Positions 21,130 to 29,708 of a stretch of DNA of 47,037 bases are shown in pieces; the first letter of the stretch is position 1; every line of letters starts with the position of its first letter. Source of the stretch: an uncultured Clostridia bacterium (GTDB lineage Bacteria; Bacillota; Clostridia; Lachnospirales; Lachnospiraceae); contig CAMOXU010000006.1 of NCBI GenBank assembly GCA_946629525.1, forward strand, positions 1 through 47,037, written 5' to 3'. Both the position numbers and the translations under genes were made by a program. The notes beneath the pieces were generated by a model, which worked only from the letters and a program-made list of their open reading frames with translations, was not told where the DNA came from and did no database searches.

Positions 21130-23325
21130 ATGGTATATGACACGATCCCAAAGGGGGCTGTCATCAGGGACAGATATGTTGTACGGGGAGTCATCGGAAA
21201 GGGCGGCGGAGGCATCGTCTACCGCGCATTTGACCGCAATCTTCAGTTCGATGTTGTTCTGAAGCAGATCAGGGAGGACGTGACGTCCCTTCTTGACAGC
21301 CGGGCGGAGGTCGACATCTTAAAGCAGCTGAAGCACGAACGGCTGCCGAAGGTCCTTGATTTCTTCGAATATGACGGCAGGCTCTTTACGAGCATGGATT
21401 TCATCAGGGGAATTGATCTGAATACAGCCCTCAAGACACAGGGCCGTTTTCTTCAGGGCCAGGTGCTTCGATGGGCGCAGGAGCTCTCGGATGCGCTTGC
21501 CTATCTGCACAGTCAGAGGCCGCCGGTCATTCACAGTGATATCAAGCCGGGAAATATCATGTATGACTCGAATACCGACGGAGTGACGCTGATCGATTTC
21601 AACATTTCCCTTGCGTTCAGCAGGAGCAAGCTCGGCACGACCTGGATCACGCCCGGGTACTCACCGCCCGAGCAGTATCACAGCCTGAGCGATTATTACG
21701 ATTCACTGGAGAAGATCGGCTATCGCTCCGGCGGGCAGCGGTCCGGCTCATATCCCACGGGCGGACGGAATACGGCTAATCCCGGGAATCCGAACCGGCA
21801 GCCGGGAATATACGACCGCTATACGCCGCCGATCGTTGCGCAGACTGTCGGAAAGGGGGTCGACGCGAGGTCCGACGTATACAGCTTCGGGGTGACCATT
21901 TACCACCTGCTGACAGGCGTAAAACCGGCTCCCGACTTCGCGGACATCATACCGATCAGCGAGTTCGATATTGATCTTGAGCCTGCATTCGCCTTCATCA
22001 TTGAAAAATGCATGGCGCTCGACCCGAATGAACGCTACCCGGACGGGATCGCCCTCAACAAGGCGCTCCGCAATATTTACAAGCTGGACGACGATTACAA
22101 GGAGTTCATAAAGCGGGAGAGGAGAAGAAGGCTTCTGTGCGGGCTTCTCATAGGATTCGGCGCCGCGATGATTGCATCGGGCTTTTACCTGGTCAATTCG
22201 ACGAACGGGAGCACGTACAACGGGATCGTCGACGAGGCCTGCGTCCTTGCCGACAACGGGGAATACCCGGAGGCTCTGGACGCTCTCGAGGATGCGATGG
22301 ACATTCTTCCGGGGCGGATCGACGCGTATGTCGAGAAAGCCAGGACCCAGTACCGCTCCGGCGATTTTGACGGGGCGATCAGGACCGTCAATGAGACGGA
22401 GGCAAATGAAGAGATAAAGAAGAGAAGATCCGACGCCTCCCTCTGGGGAGACCTGTATTATATCGCCGGCGATTCCTTCCTTGAAAAAAATGACTATTCG
22501 AATGCGAATAAGTCATTTAAGAAGGCCATCGGGGAGTACGACGGCAACAGTCTGTATTACAGAGAGAGGGCGGTCGCGCTGGCAAGGGGCGGAAATGCGG
22601 ATGAGGCGGAGAGTGTCCTTCAGGACGCGAAGGAAATGCAGCTCGGAGAGGATTCCGCCCGCTATGTTGAGGCGGAGATCGCCGTCGCAAGAGGGGAGGA
22701 CGACGAGGCCGTCGGGATATTTCAGGAAGTCCTCGATACCACGTCCGACGACGAGCTGGCTTCCCGCTCGGTCCTCATGATCTCCGGAATTTACGGGAAG
22801 AACGGCGACTACGACAAAAAGATCGACTTCCTGAACGGATATGTCGAAAATGACCGCTTCGGAACGGAGATGCAGATGCGTCTCTCCCGCGAGCTTGCCA
22901 ATGCGTGGATCCTCAAGGGAAATTCGAAGGCGTCCGACGCGGATGCGCTTGCGGAATGCAGTCAGCATGCGCTCGACGAGCTGTTAAAGATATACGATTA
23001 CAATAATTCCACCGGAACGATCGGCGACCTGGAGACGATCTCGAAGCTCTATCAGAATATCGGGGATCTGGACAGGAGCAGGGCATTTGCAGACCAGATG
23101 ATCTCGGATTATCCGGAGAGCTATGCCGGCTATAAGCGGAAAGCTTTCGTCCTCCTCTATATAGAGTCGGGGAAGGCCGAGAACATGAGAAGCTACGCCG
23201 AATTCAAGGTGAATTACGACAAGGCGGAGGAGCTCTTCGCGAAGGAGAAGGATCTGTCCGATCCTGAGATGGAGACGCTTAAGAAGGAGCACGATGATCT
23301 TGTGAAAGGGGGGTGGCTTGCATGA
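21130..23325 (+). CDS. Ser/Thr kinase with membrane helix and extracellular TPR repeats
   Basis: The protein has 731 residues; the AGGGG ribosome site is close to the ATG. The kinase domain (about 14-310) has GKGGGG, Lys45 in VVLKQ, HSDIKPGN (135-142, HRD changed to HSD), DFN (156-158, DFG changed to DFN) and GYSPPEQYHSL. The ATP Lys and both Asp remain, so activity is plausible but not certain. A membrane helix at about 335-355 is followed by about 375 extracellular residues of TPR-like helical repeats (for example GEYPEALDALEDAM, GNADEAESVLQDAKE). The order kinase fold, membrane helix, helical outer domain mirrors EssB/YukC of type VII systems, whose kinase fold is dead. Confidence 0.88.
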   Translation: MVYDTIPKGAVIRDRYVVRGVIGKGGGGIVYRAFDRNLQFDVVLKQIREDVTSLLDSRAEVDILKQLKHERLPKVLDFFEYDGRLFTSMDFIRGIDLNTALKTQGRFLQGQVLRWAQELSDALAYLHSQRPPVIHSDIKPGNIMYDSNTDGVTLIDFNISLAFSRSKLGTTWITPGYSPPEQYHSLSDYYDSLEKIGYRSGGQRSGSYPTGGRNTANPGNPNRQPGIYDRYTPPIVAQTVGKGVDARSDVYSFGVTIYHLLTGVKPAPDFADIIPISEFDIDLEPAFAFIIEKCMALDPNERYPDGIALNKALRNIYKLDDDYKEFIKRERRRRLLCGLLIGFGAAMIASGFYLVNSTNGSTYNGIVDEACVLADNGEYPEALDALEDAMDILPGRIDAYVEKARTQYRSGDFDGAIRTVNETEANEEIKKRRSDASLWGDLYYIAGDSFLEKNDYSNANKSFKKAIGEYDGNSLYYRERAVALARGGNADEAESVLQDAKEMQLGEDSARYVEAEIAVARGEDDEAVGIFQEVLDTTSDDELASRSVLMISGIYGKNGDYDKKIDFLNGYVENDRFGTEMQMRLSRELANAWILKGNSKASDADALAECSQHALDELLKIYDYNNSTGTIGDLETISKLYQNIGDLDRSRAFADQMISDYPESYAGYKRKAFVLLYIESGKAENMRSYAEFKVNYDKAEELFAKEKDLSDPEMETLKKEHDDLVKGGWLA

Positions 23326-23456
23326 GCGCCGGAGTTGCCGTTATTCTGGTCGGATGTGTCTCGCTGGCGGTCGGAGCGACTGCGCTGATCGTCTGGACCG
23401 CGACATGGCCGCGCCGTTACGATGAATTCGTGCGGAGGCTGAAGGGAAAATATTAG
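23322..23456 (+). CDS. 44-residue membrane peptide
   Basis: ATG at 23322 overlaps the kinase stop (ATGA) and is preceded by AAAGGGGGG, a strong sign of translational coupling. The peptide starts MSAGVAVILVG, has one membrane helix (about residues 4-26) and ends in a basic tail RRLKGKY. It is too short to classify. Its position between the kinase-TM-TPR protein and the WXG100 genes suggests a small secretion-complex subunit. It would be missed by automatic calling with a length cutoff. Confidence 0.7.
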   Translation: MSAGVAVILVGCVSLAVGATALIVWTATWPRRYDEFVRRLKGKY

Positions 23457-23483
23457 GAACGGGGAGTTCTGTAAGAGATACAT

Positions 23484-23516
23484 ACCATTCGTCATTTTAA
23501 AGTGACCATTCGTCGG
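23484..23516 (+). promoter_or_regulatory. LytTR-type direct repeats upstream of the first WXG100 gene
   Basis: ACCATTCGTC occurs at 23484-23493 and again at 23505-23514, exactly 21 bp apart (two helical turns). LytTR regulators bind paired direct repeats with this spacing, and the repeat is one base from ACCGTTCGTC, the known AlgR (LytTR) site. The operon encodes a LytTR protein at 29709. Confidence 0.75.
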
Positions 23517-23541
23517 ATTCCTGCAAAGCGCGCGGAGGATA

Positions 23542-23550
23542 TGTTATCCT
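23542..23550 (+). promoter_or_regulatory. Extended -10 of the WXG100-EssC transcript
   Basis: TGTTATCCT (TG-N-TATCCT) begins 27 bp after the second LytTR repeat. This is a suitable place for an activator to reach polymerase. The -35 is non-consensus, as expected for an activated promoter. Confidence 0.5.
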
Positions 23551-23626
23551 TTGACCATCAGGAGAGCACAGAAAAAACAAATCACAAAAAAACAAAATCA
23601 TAAAAGGAAAAACGGAGGTTTTTATC

Positions 23627-23920
23627 ATGGCTGAGTACAAAGTAACTTCTTCTGAACTGAGAGCAAAGGCAGCGGAGCTTAACGGATACATTTCACAGTT
23701 CTCGGTGGAAATGAACAATCTGATCGCCACGGAGAACACACTGGCCACGACCTATGAGGGCGATGCGCAGAAGGCTTTCCACAATAATTTCACCACACTG
23801 CAGAGCGAGATGAATACATTCAAGACTGTCATGCAGGATTACGTGACGCAGCTCGAGGTGGCAGCCCAGGGATATGAGGCAGCCGAGCAGCAGGCGCTTT
23901 CGATCGCGCAGTCGAAATAA
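23627..23920 (+). CDS. WXG100-family protein (YEG variant)
   Basis: The protein has 97 residues, with GGAGG upstream. It is a helical hairpin of the ESAT-6/EsxA size; the turn motif is TTYEGDAQ, with Tyr in place of the Trp of WXG. It begins VTSSELRAKAAELNGYI and ends AAEQQALSIAQSK. Such proteins are secreted by the EssC machine as folded dimers. It is the first gene after the LytTR-site promoter, separated from the next WXG100 gene by a 26-bp tandem array. Confidence 0.9.
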   Translation: MAEYKVTSSELRAKAAELNGYISQFSVEMNNLIATENTLATTYEGDAQKAFHNNFTTLQSEMNTFKTVMQDYVTQLEVAAQGYEAAEQQALSIAQSK

Positions 23921-24052
23921 GAGACTTCCCTGCGGGGGAGCGGAGAAAGACATCCCTCTGAGGGGGCGGAGAAAGATCTCCCTCATAGGGGACGGGGAAA
24001 GACCTCCCTCATAGGGGACGGAGAAAGACCTCCCCGTGAGGAATCAGAGAAG
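23921..24052 (+). repeat. 26-bp tandem hairpin array between two WXG100 genes
   Basis: Five units start at 23921, 23949, 23975, 24001 and 24027 (28, 26, 26, 26 and about 26 bp). The core is GACCTCCCTCATAGGGGACGG followed by GAGAAA. Each unit carries its own small hairpin (for example CCCT-CAT-AGGG), and the loops vary while pairing is kept. The array starts directly after the stop codon. Confidence 0.85.
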
Positions 24053-24145
24053 GCATGAGATCGCCGGACGGATCCGGCAGGAAGAACATAAAGACCGACA
24101 GGCGGCAGGATGACCGCAGAAATTATAGAGTAAAGGAGAAAGATC

Positions 24146-24457
24146 ATGGCTACTATTCGTGTAACAGCAACCGAGTTAAATAACGCGTCCCAGGCATTTC
24201 TTACAGCAGGCGGAAATATCAAAAATCTGACGACCAACATGCTCAATATCGCGCAGGAGCTCAGCACTACCTGGTCCGGCGATGCGGCAAATGCCTACTA
24301 TACAAAGCTCAAGAGCACAGAGACAGGCATGACCCAGATGTACAACAAGATCGTTAAGAGCTCCACGAACCTGAGCGAGATGGCGACGATCTACGAGAAC
24401 GCAGAGCGCACGAACGTTGAGCTTTCCGGCAGCCTGAAGACAGCTGAATTCGTATGA
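24146..24457 (+). CDS. WXG100-family protein (WSG)
   Basis: The protein has 103 residues, with AAAGGAG upstream. It carries a canonical WXG turn, TTWSGDAANAYY, between two helices, plus a C-terminal YENAERTNVE stretch close to the usual YxxxD/E secretion signal. It is probably an EssC substrate and structural partner, perhaps forming a heterodimer with the product of 23627. It lies upstream of essC and is likely on the same transcript. Confidence 0.95.
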   Translation: MATIRVTATELNNASQAFLTAGGNIKNLTTNMLNIAQELSTTWSGDAANAYYTKLKSTETGMTQMYNKIVKSSTNLSEMATIYENAERTNVELSGSLKTAEFV

Positions 24458-24590
24458 TCCGGACGGCTCCGGCAGGCCGGAGGGATACAGGACGTACCGG
24501 AAGCCCTGCATCCGGTCCGAAAAATTGACAGAGAAAGAATAAGACACTGTATCCCCGGCGGAACCGTCCACCGGGGAGTCGGTGCGTTCA

Positions 24591-24655
24591 GGCAGTAATT
24601 CAGGTCTCGCCTGCGAGACCCGGCGCGGAATTCGCGTCAGCGCCAGCTGACATAA
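24591..24655 (-). repeat. Dispersed repeat family 2, copy C
   Basis: GGTCTCGC-CT-GCGAGACC (24603-24620), then GGCGCGG, then GTCAGC-GCCA-GCTGAC (24636-24651). It is the inverse orientation of copy B at 12408. It ends about 40 nt before essC. Confidence 0.6.
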
Positions 24656-24692
24656 TACCGGAAAGAGTATACGTCCGAACGGAGGAAGGCGT

Positions 24693-27600
24693 ATGAGTAT
24701 CGTTTTGTCCATGTACAGTATGAGCGCGTTCCGTGAGGTGGTCCTCATGGATCGCGGAAATCCGAAGATGCAGATCATGATCGAGAAGAAGCTTTTCGGT
24801 CTGCGCAGAGATGTCCTCCTTCATCTGGAGAAGGACGAGAAGCGCGGGTGGTGGCTTCGTCCCGGCGACTATCGCGTGTCCTCGAATCAGAACCACCGTC
24901 CGCTCCCCGAAGGGGCTTTCATACGTGACGGGATCAGTCTGGATATAGAGGTCTCCGGGTCTCACTTTACCATGCTGGCCTATGAGCAGACGAACCCGTT
25001 CAACGTCTACCGCAAGTATCCGCTGGGGGCGAACGGCGTTATCACGGTGGGATCGCTCGAGAACAACGTGATCTGCTACGCGCTCGACAATCTGGTCACC
25101 CGCTATCCGCACTGCAAAATTGAGATCAGGAGCGGCAGCGCGTATATCACGGACTGCTCTACGAACGGTACCTACGTGAATTCACAGCGCATTGAAAAAA
25201 ATGCGCCGGTCCCCCTCCGCTTTGGCGACAGTATCCGGATCTTCAGGCTGAATATCATTTACCTCGGCAATATGATCGCCGTCCACGCCCGCGAGGGCTT
25301 TGAGGTGCGCAGGAGCCGCCTGAGTGCGGAGCAGATCGACCGGTTGTCGACTGCACCCGGGAAGACGAAGACGGCAGCGGTGACGGAATTCCACCGCGCG
25401 CCCCGGATCATGCCGGTCCTCCACACGGAGCCGGTCGAGATCGAAGCGCCTCCGAACCGGCAGGAGACCCCGAAGATGCCGCTTTTCATGCGGATCGGTC
25501 CCTCCTTTACCATGGCTCTCCCCATGCTCATCACTGCCTTTATGTCCATCGTGCTCTCGAACACGAGCGGAAACGGAGCAGGGCGGTCTGCCTTCATGTA
25601 CACCGGTATTGTCATGGCTCTGACGTCGGCTTCGGTCGGTGTCTTCTGGGCCATCAAGAACATGCGCTATCAGGAACGCCTGAACGCGGAAAATGAAGCC
25701 AACAGGGAGCGGCGCTACAAGAACTATCTGGCGGATATCTGGCGGGACCTTGAGGTCCGGTACGCAGATAACCAGAGAAATCTCAACGATTTTTATATCG
25801 ACGCGGAGAGCTGCTGCGAACTCAATGAAGATTCCGGGATCCTGTGGAACCGCAACGCGACACATCCGGACTTCATGAGCTACAGGATCGGAATGGGCAG
25901 CGTGGATTTCCAGGAGGAGATCAATATTCCGAAGGAGCGGCTCATGATGATCGACGATGAGCTGGCGGACCAGCCGAGACAGATCAGGGACCATTTTAAG
26001 AAGCTGACCAATGTCCCGGTCCTTCTGGATGTCCGAAAGGAGCACCTCATCGGCGTCGTCGGAAAAAAGAGCCGCAGTGAGGCGGTCGACGTTGTCCGCG
26101 CGCTGATCACGCAGATCGTGACGGCCAACTGTTATACGGATGTGAAGCTTGCCCTCATTTACGACGGGACGAGCGATATCGACCGGGATGCATGGAATTT
26201 CATGTACTGGTTCCCGCACGTCTGGTCGGAGGATCGCAAGATCCGCTATATCGCCACGAATCCGGATGAGACCGGAGACGTGTTCTACGCCCTTGCCCAG
26301 ATCTTCCGGAACCGGATGGAGGAGGAACGCCCGGGAAAGGATGGAATTGCGAAGCCCCAGTATATCATGATCGTCACGGATCCGCGACTGATCGAGGGGT
26401 CGATCATCGAGAACTTCGTGTTCGAGCGGAAGACGGATCTTGGGCTTTCCACGATCTTCCTCGCCGACAGGATGAAGAGCCTGCCCAACGATTGCGAGTG
26501 CATCGTGAACTGCGCCTATAACAGCATCACATACACACACGACCGGTTCGAGGACGGTCAGAAGGTCAGATTCGATGAGGTCGCTCCGGAGAGGGTGGCA
26601 AAGCTTGCCAAGACGCTCGGTAATATCCGCGTGACGGAGTCCGGCGAGGACGGTGAGATCCCGAACATGCTCTCCTTCTTCGACATGTACGGCGTGACGG
26701 TGCCTGAGGCCCTGAATGCCTCGGAGCGGTGGAATCTGTCGGATCCGGCGAGCTCCATGAAAGCGCTGGTCGGCTTTAAGGGAGGCAACCGGCCCTGCTA
26801 TCTTGACCTGCACGAGAAGTACCACGGCCCGCACGGCCTTGTCGCAGGTACGACCGGCTCGGGTAAATCCGAGACGCTGCAGACCTATATCCTCTCCCTG
26901 GCTGTCAACTACAGCCCGGAGGATGTGGGCTTCTTCATCATCGACTATAAGGGCGGCGGGATGGCCAATCTGTTCGAAGGCCTGCCGCATATGATCGGGG
27001 CGATCTCCAATCTCTCCGGAAATCAGGTCAACCGTGCCATGATCTCGATCAACAGCGAGATCCACCGCAGGCAGAGAGTCTTCGCCGAGTACGGCGTGAA
27101 CAGGATCGACGCCTATACCTCGCTCTACAAGGCGGGGGAGGCGGATGAGCCGATGCAGCACCTCCTCATCATTATCGATGAGTTCGCGGAGCTGAAGAGG
27201 GAGCAGCCGGAGTTCATGAAGGAGCTGATCTCCGTCGCACAGGTCGGCCGAAGCCTCGGCGTACACCTGATCCTCGCGACCCAGAGACCCTCCGGGACCG
27301 TCGACAGCAATATCTGGGCGAACTCCCGCTTCAAGCTCTGCCTCCGCGTTCAGAACAAGGAGGACTCCATGGAAATGCTGCACCGCACGGATGCCGCATT
27401 CCTCACCCAGACGGGCAGATGCTACATGCAGGTCGGCAACGACGAGATCTTCGAGCTCTTCCAGTCCGGGTGGTCCGGTGCGTCCTTTGACCGGGAGCTG
27501 GGCGGACGCAGCATCCTGATCGCGCAGATGCTCTCCGCATCCGGGAAGGTCGATCTGGCAGGAAATCATGCGAAGCTCCGGCTCAAGGAGGAGCAGAAAG

Positions 27601-29705
27601 TCAAGTGGATCGGCCAGCTCCTCGGGATCCTCGGACAGACGCAGAACGCGCTGTCGGAAAATGTCTGTGCGCCGGGCTTTGACTTTATGAGCCAGACCGA
27701 GTTCGCGGATCTCTTCTATGAGAAGGTACATGCGATTCAGCCGGATTACGAGAGAAATCAGTTCAATAATATGCGGATATCCGATTTTATTTCGGTTTAC
27801 CGTACACTCATCCTGCGCGGGGAATACACGGGCGATCCGAAGGCGGTCATCGCGGAGGCTGCCGCGCAGCGGAAGCACCTGCCGGAGCAGAAGGCCATGA
27901 CCCAGCTGCAGGCGGTCGTCGAGTATCTCTCCGCCGAGGCGGCGGAGAGCGGGATCCGGGAGGTCAGAAAGCTCTGGCTGCCGGTCCTCTCTGACAGGAT
28001 CTATCTGAGCGAACTGAAGAGCTTTACGGGCAGATGCTTTGACGGCAGGAACTGGCTGGCCGTTCCGAAGCGGTTCCGCCTGAGCGCAACGGTCGGATTC
28101 GGCGACGATCCCGAGAATCAGGCCCAGATGGACGTCGGAATCGATTTTTCGTCGGGAGGACACCACATGGTCTGCGGAACGGTCTCGACCGGAAAGTCCA
28201 CCTTCCTGCAGACGGCAGTCTTCTCGCTCTGCGCACACTATTCGCCGGAGCAGCTGAATGTCTATGCGCTTGATTTCAGCTCGCAGATGCTCACGGTGTT
28301 CGAGAATTCGGTGCACGTCGGCGGCATTCTCACCGACGCGGATACGGAGACGGACCGGATCGCGAAGTTCTTTACGCTGATGGGAAAGATCATTTCCGAG
28401 AGAAAGCGGCTCTTTAAGGGGACGAACTTTACGGATTACATCAACCATAACGGATGGACGATCCCGGCGATCCTCGTTGTGATCGACAATTACGGAAGCT
28501 TCCACGAGAAGACCGGGGAGACGTACGAGGGGATCATGAGCCAGCTGGTCAAGGAGGGCGTGGGATACGGTATATTCCTGCTGATCTCCGCGGGCGGTAT
28601 CGGGGCTAAGGAAGTCCCGACGAGGATGGCTGAGAACTTCCGCACGGGCATCTGTCTGGAAATGCAGGATGCCTACGCCTATGGCGAGATCCTCCACGTT
28701 CTGCGGCCGGAGGTGCTTCCGGAAGCGAACGTCAAGGGACGCGGCCTGATCGGGTACGGCAACAAGATCATCGAGTTCCAGACGGCGCTGGCCGCGGAGT
28801 CGGCGGAAGGACCGCTGCGGAACGACATGATCCGGGAGAAGATCGAGCGGATGAACAGGGCATGGAAGTCTCTTCCGGCCAGAAAGATCCCGTCGATCCC
28901 GGACAAGCCGGTGCGCGAGGAGTTCGTGAAGCTTCCCGATTACCGGAAGATGCTCGCGGATCCGCGCAGGCTTCCGGCGGCTTACAACGAGGAGGATGCG
29001 GAGATTTACGGACCGGACCTCTTCGAGCACTACATGTTCTTTGTCACCGGGACGAGGGGCAGCGGAAAGTCTGTCTGCATGAAGAATCTCATCCTGTCCG
29101 CGGAGGAGAGAAAAGAGACGAATCTGATCTTCGAGAACAGGGACAACACATTCGAAGCGATCTCGAAGGATCTCGGCATCCGCAGGGCCACTGACGGCGA
29201 GTCCACCTTTGAGCTCCTGAAGTACGTCTTTGAGGAAATGAAAAAACGCATCCCGATCAAGAAGAAATGTCTGGACGACAGACTTTCCGAGGAGGAGACC
29301 TTCAAGGCTGCGCTGGGAACTCAGAGGATCAATCTCTTTATCGGTGACCTGGGAAGCTTTATCCGCGAGGTCTATGACCCTGCCTCTCCGGCGGTGAACG
29401 GGAAGTCCGTCGTCGAGCTCATCGCAACGAAGGGACGTTTCTACAACGTTTATCTCTACGCGGAGATCAAGGATGCGGATCAGATGACGCTCATGTCGAA
29501 CCCCGTGGTCAGGGAAATGTGCGACGTGTGTGCCGGCGTTCGCTTCGGCGGCCGGTTGAATGATTCGAAGCAGAAGATGTTCGAATTTGCCAATGTCAGC
29601 TTCAGGGATGTGGGAAAGAGCCTGAAGCCGGGCATCGGAATCCTGCCTTCTGAGGATAAACAGGCAAAGATCGAAAAAATCGTTGTTCCGATGTATCGAG
29701 GTTGA
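24693..29705 (+). CDS. essC: Type VII secretion ATPase EssC (FHA-TM-FtsK/SpoIIIE x3)
   Basis: The protein has 1670 residues, with GGAGG upstream. The N-terminus has two FHA-like domains (about 1-90 and 95-190; the second with VITVGS, CKIEIRSGSAYI and STNGTYVN). Two membrane helices follow at about 270-290 and 299-320. Three P-loop domains come next: D1 Walker A GTTGSGKS at 719-726 with Walker B IIIDEFAEL (Asp829-Glu830) and ATQRPS; D2 Walker A GTVSTGKS at 1162-1169 with IDN; D3 Walker A GTRGSGKS at 1453-1460 with FIGDLG. Only D1 keeps the catalytic Glu, as in other EssC/EccC proteins. It is the motor that recognises and exports WXG100 proteins. It is somewhat longer than staphylococcal EssC. 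Confidence 0.97.
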   Translation: MSIVLSMYSMSAFREVVLMDRGNPKMQIMIEKKLFGLRRDVLLHLEKDEKRGWWLRPGDYRVSSNQNHRPLPEGAFIRDGISLDIEVSGSHFTMLAYEQTNPFNVYRKYPLGANGVITVGSLENNVICYALDNLVTRYPHCKIEIRSGSAYITDCSTNGTYVNSQRIEKNAPVPLRFGDSIRIFRLNIIYLGNMIAVHAREGFEVRRSRLSAEQIDRLSTAPGKTKTAAVTEFHRAPRIMPVLHTEPVEIEAPPNRQETPKMPLFMRIGPSFTMALPMLITAFMSIVLSNTSGNGAGRSAFMYTGIVMALTSASVGVFWAIKNMRYQERLNAENEANRERRYKNYLADIWRDLEVRYADNQRNLNDFYIDAESCCELNEDSGILWNRNATHPDFMSYRIGMGSVDFQEEINIPKERLMMIDDELADQPRQIRDHFKKLTNVPVLLDVRKEHLIGVVGKKSRSEAVDVVRALITQIVTANCYTDVKLALIYDGTSDIDRDAWNFMYWFPHVWSEDRKIRYIATNPDETGDVFYALAQIFRNRMEEERPGKDGIAKPQYIMIVTDPRLIEGSIIENFVFERKTDLGLSTIFLADRMKSLPNDCECIVNCAYNSITYTHDRFEDGQKVRFDEVAPERVAKLAKTLGNIRVTESGEDGEIPNMLSFFDMYGVTVPEALNASERWNLSDPASSMKALVGFKGGNRPCYLDLHEKYHGPHGLVAGTTGSGKSETLQTYILSLAVNYSPEDVGFFIIDYKGGGMANLFEGLPHMIGAISNLSGNQVNRAMISINSEIHRRQRVFAEYGVNRIDAYTSLYKAGEADEPMQHLLIIIDEFAELKREQPEFMKELISVAQVGRSLGVHLILATQRPSGTVDSNIWANSRFKLCLRVQNKEDSMEMLHRTDAAFLTQTGRCYMQVGNDEIFELFQSGWSGASFDRELGGRSILIAQMLSASGKVDLAGNHAKLRLKEEQKVKWIGQLLGILGQTQNALSENVCAPGFDFMSQTEFADLFYEKVHAIQPDYERNQFNNMRISDFISVYRTLILRGEYTGDPKAVIAEAAAQRKHLPEQKAMTQLQAVVEYLSAEAAESGIREVRKLWLPVLSDRIYLSELKSFTGRCFDGRNWLAVPKRFRLSATVGFGDDPENQAQMDVGIDFSSGGHHMVCGTVSTGKSTFLQTAVFSLCAHYSPEQLNVYALDFSSQMLTVFENSVHVGGILTDADTETDRIAKFFTLMGKIISERKRLFKGTNFTDYINHNGWTIPAILVVIDNYGSFHEKTGETYEGIMSQLVKEGVGYGIFLLISAGGIGAKEVPTRMAENFRTGICLEMQDAYAYGEILHVLRPEVLPEANVKGRGLIGYGNKIIEFQTALAAESAEGPLRNDMIREKIERMNRAWKSLPARKIPSIPDKPVREEFVKLPDYRKMLADPRRLPAAYNEEDAEIYGPDLFEHYMFFVTGTRGSGKSVCMKNLILSAEERKETNLIFENRDNTFEAISKDLGIRRATDGESTFELLKYVFEEMKKRIPIKKKCLDDRLSEEETFKAALGTQRINLFIGDLGSFIREVYDPASPAVNGKSVVELIATKGRFYNVYLYAEIKDADQMTLMSNPVVREMCDVCAGVRFGGRLNDSKQKMFEFANVSFRDVGKSLKPGIGILPSEDKQAKIEKIVVPMYRG

Positions 29706-29708
29706 CCA

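Noticed and set aside
23921-24052. Possible CRISPR array
   Set aside because: Units are contiguous with no unique spacers and no cas genes; it is a tandem repeat.
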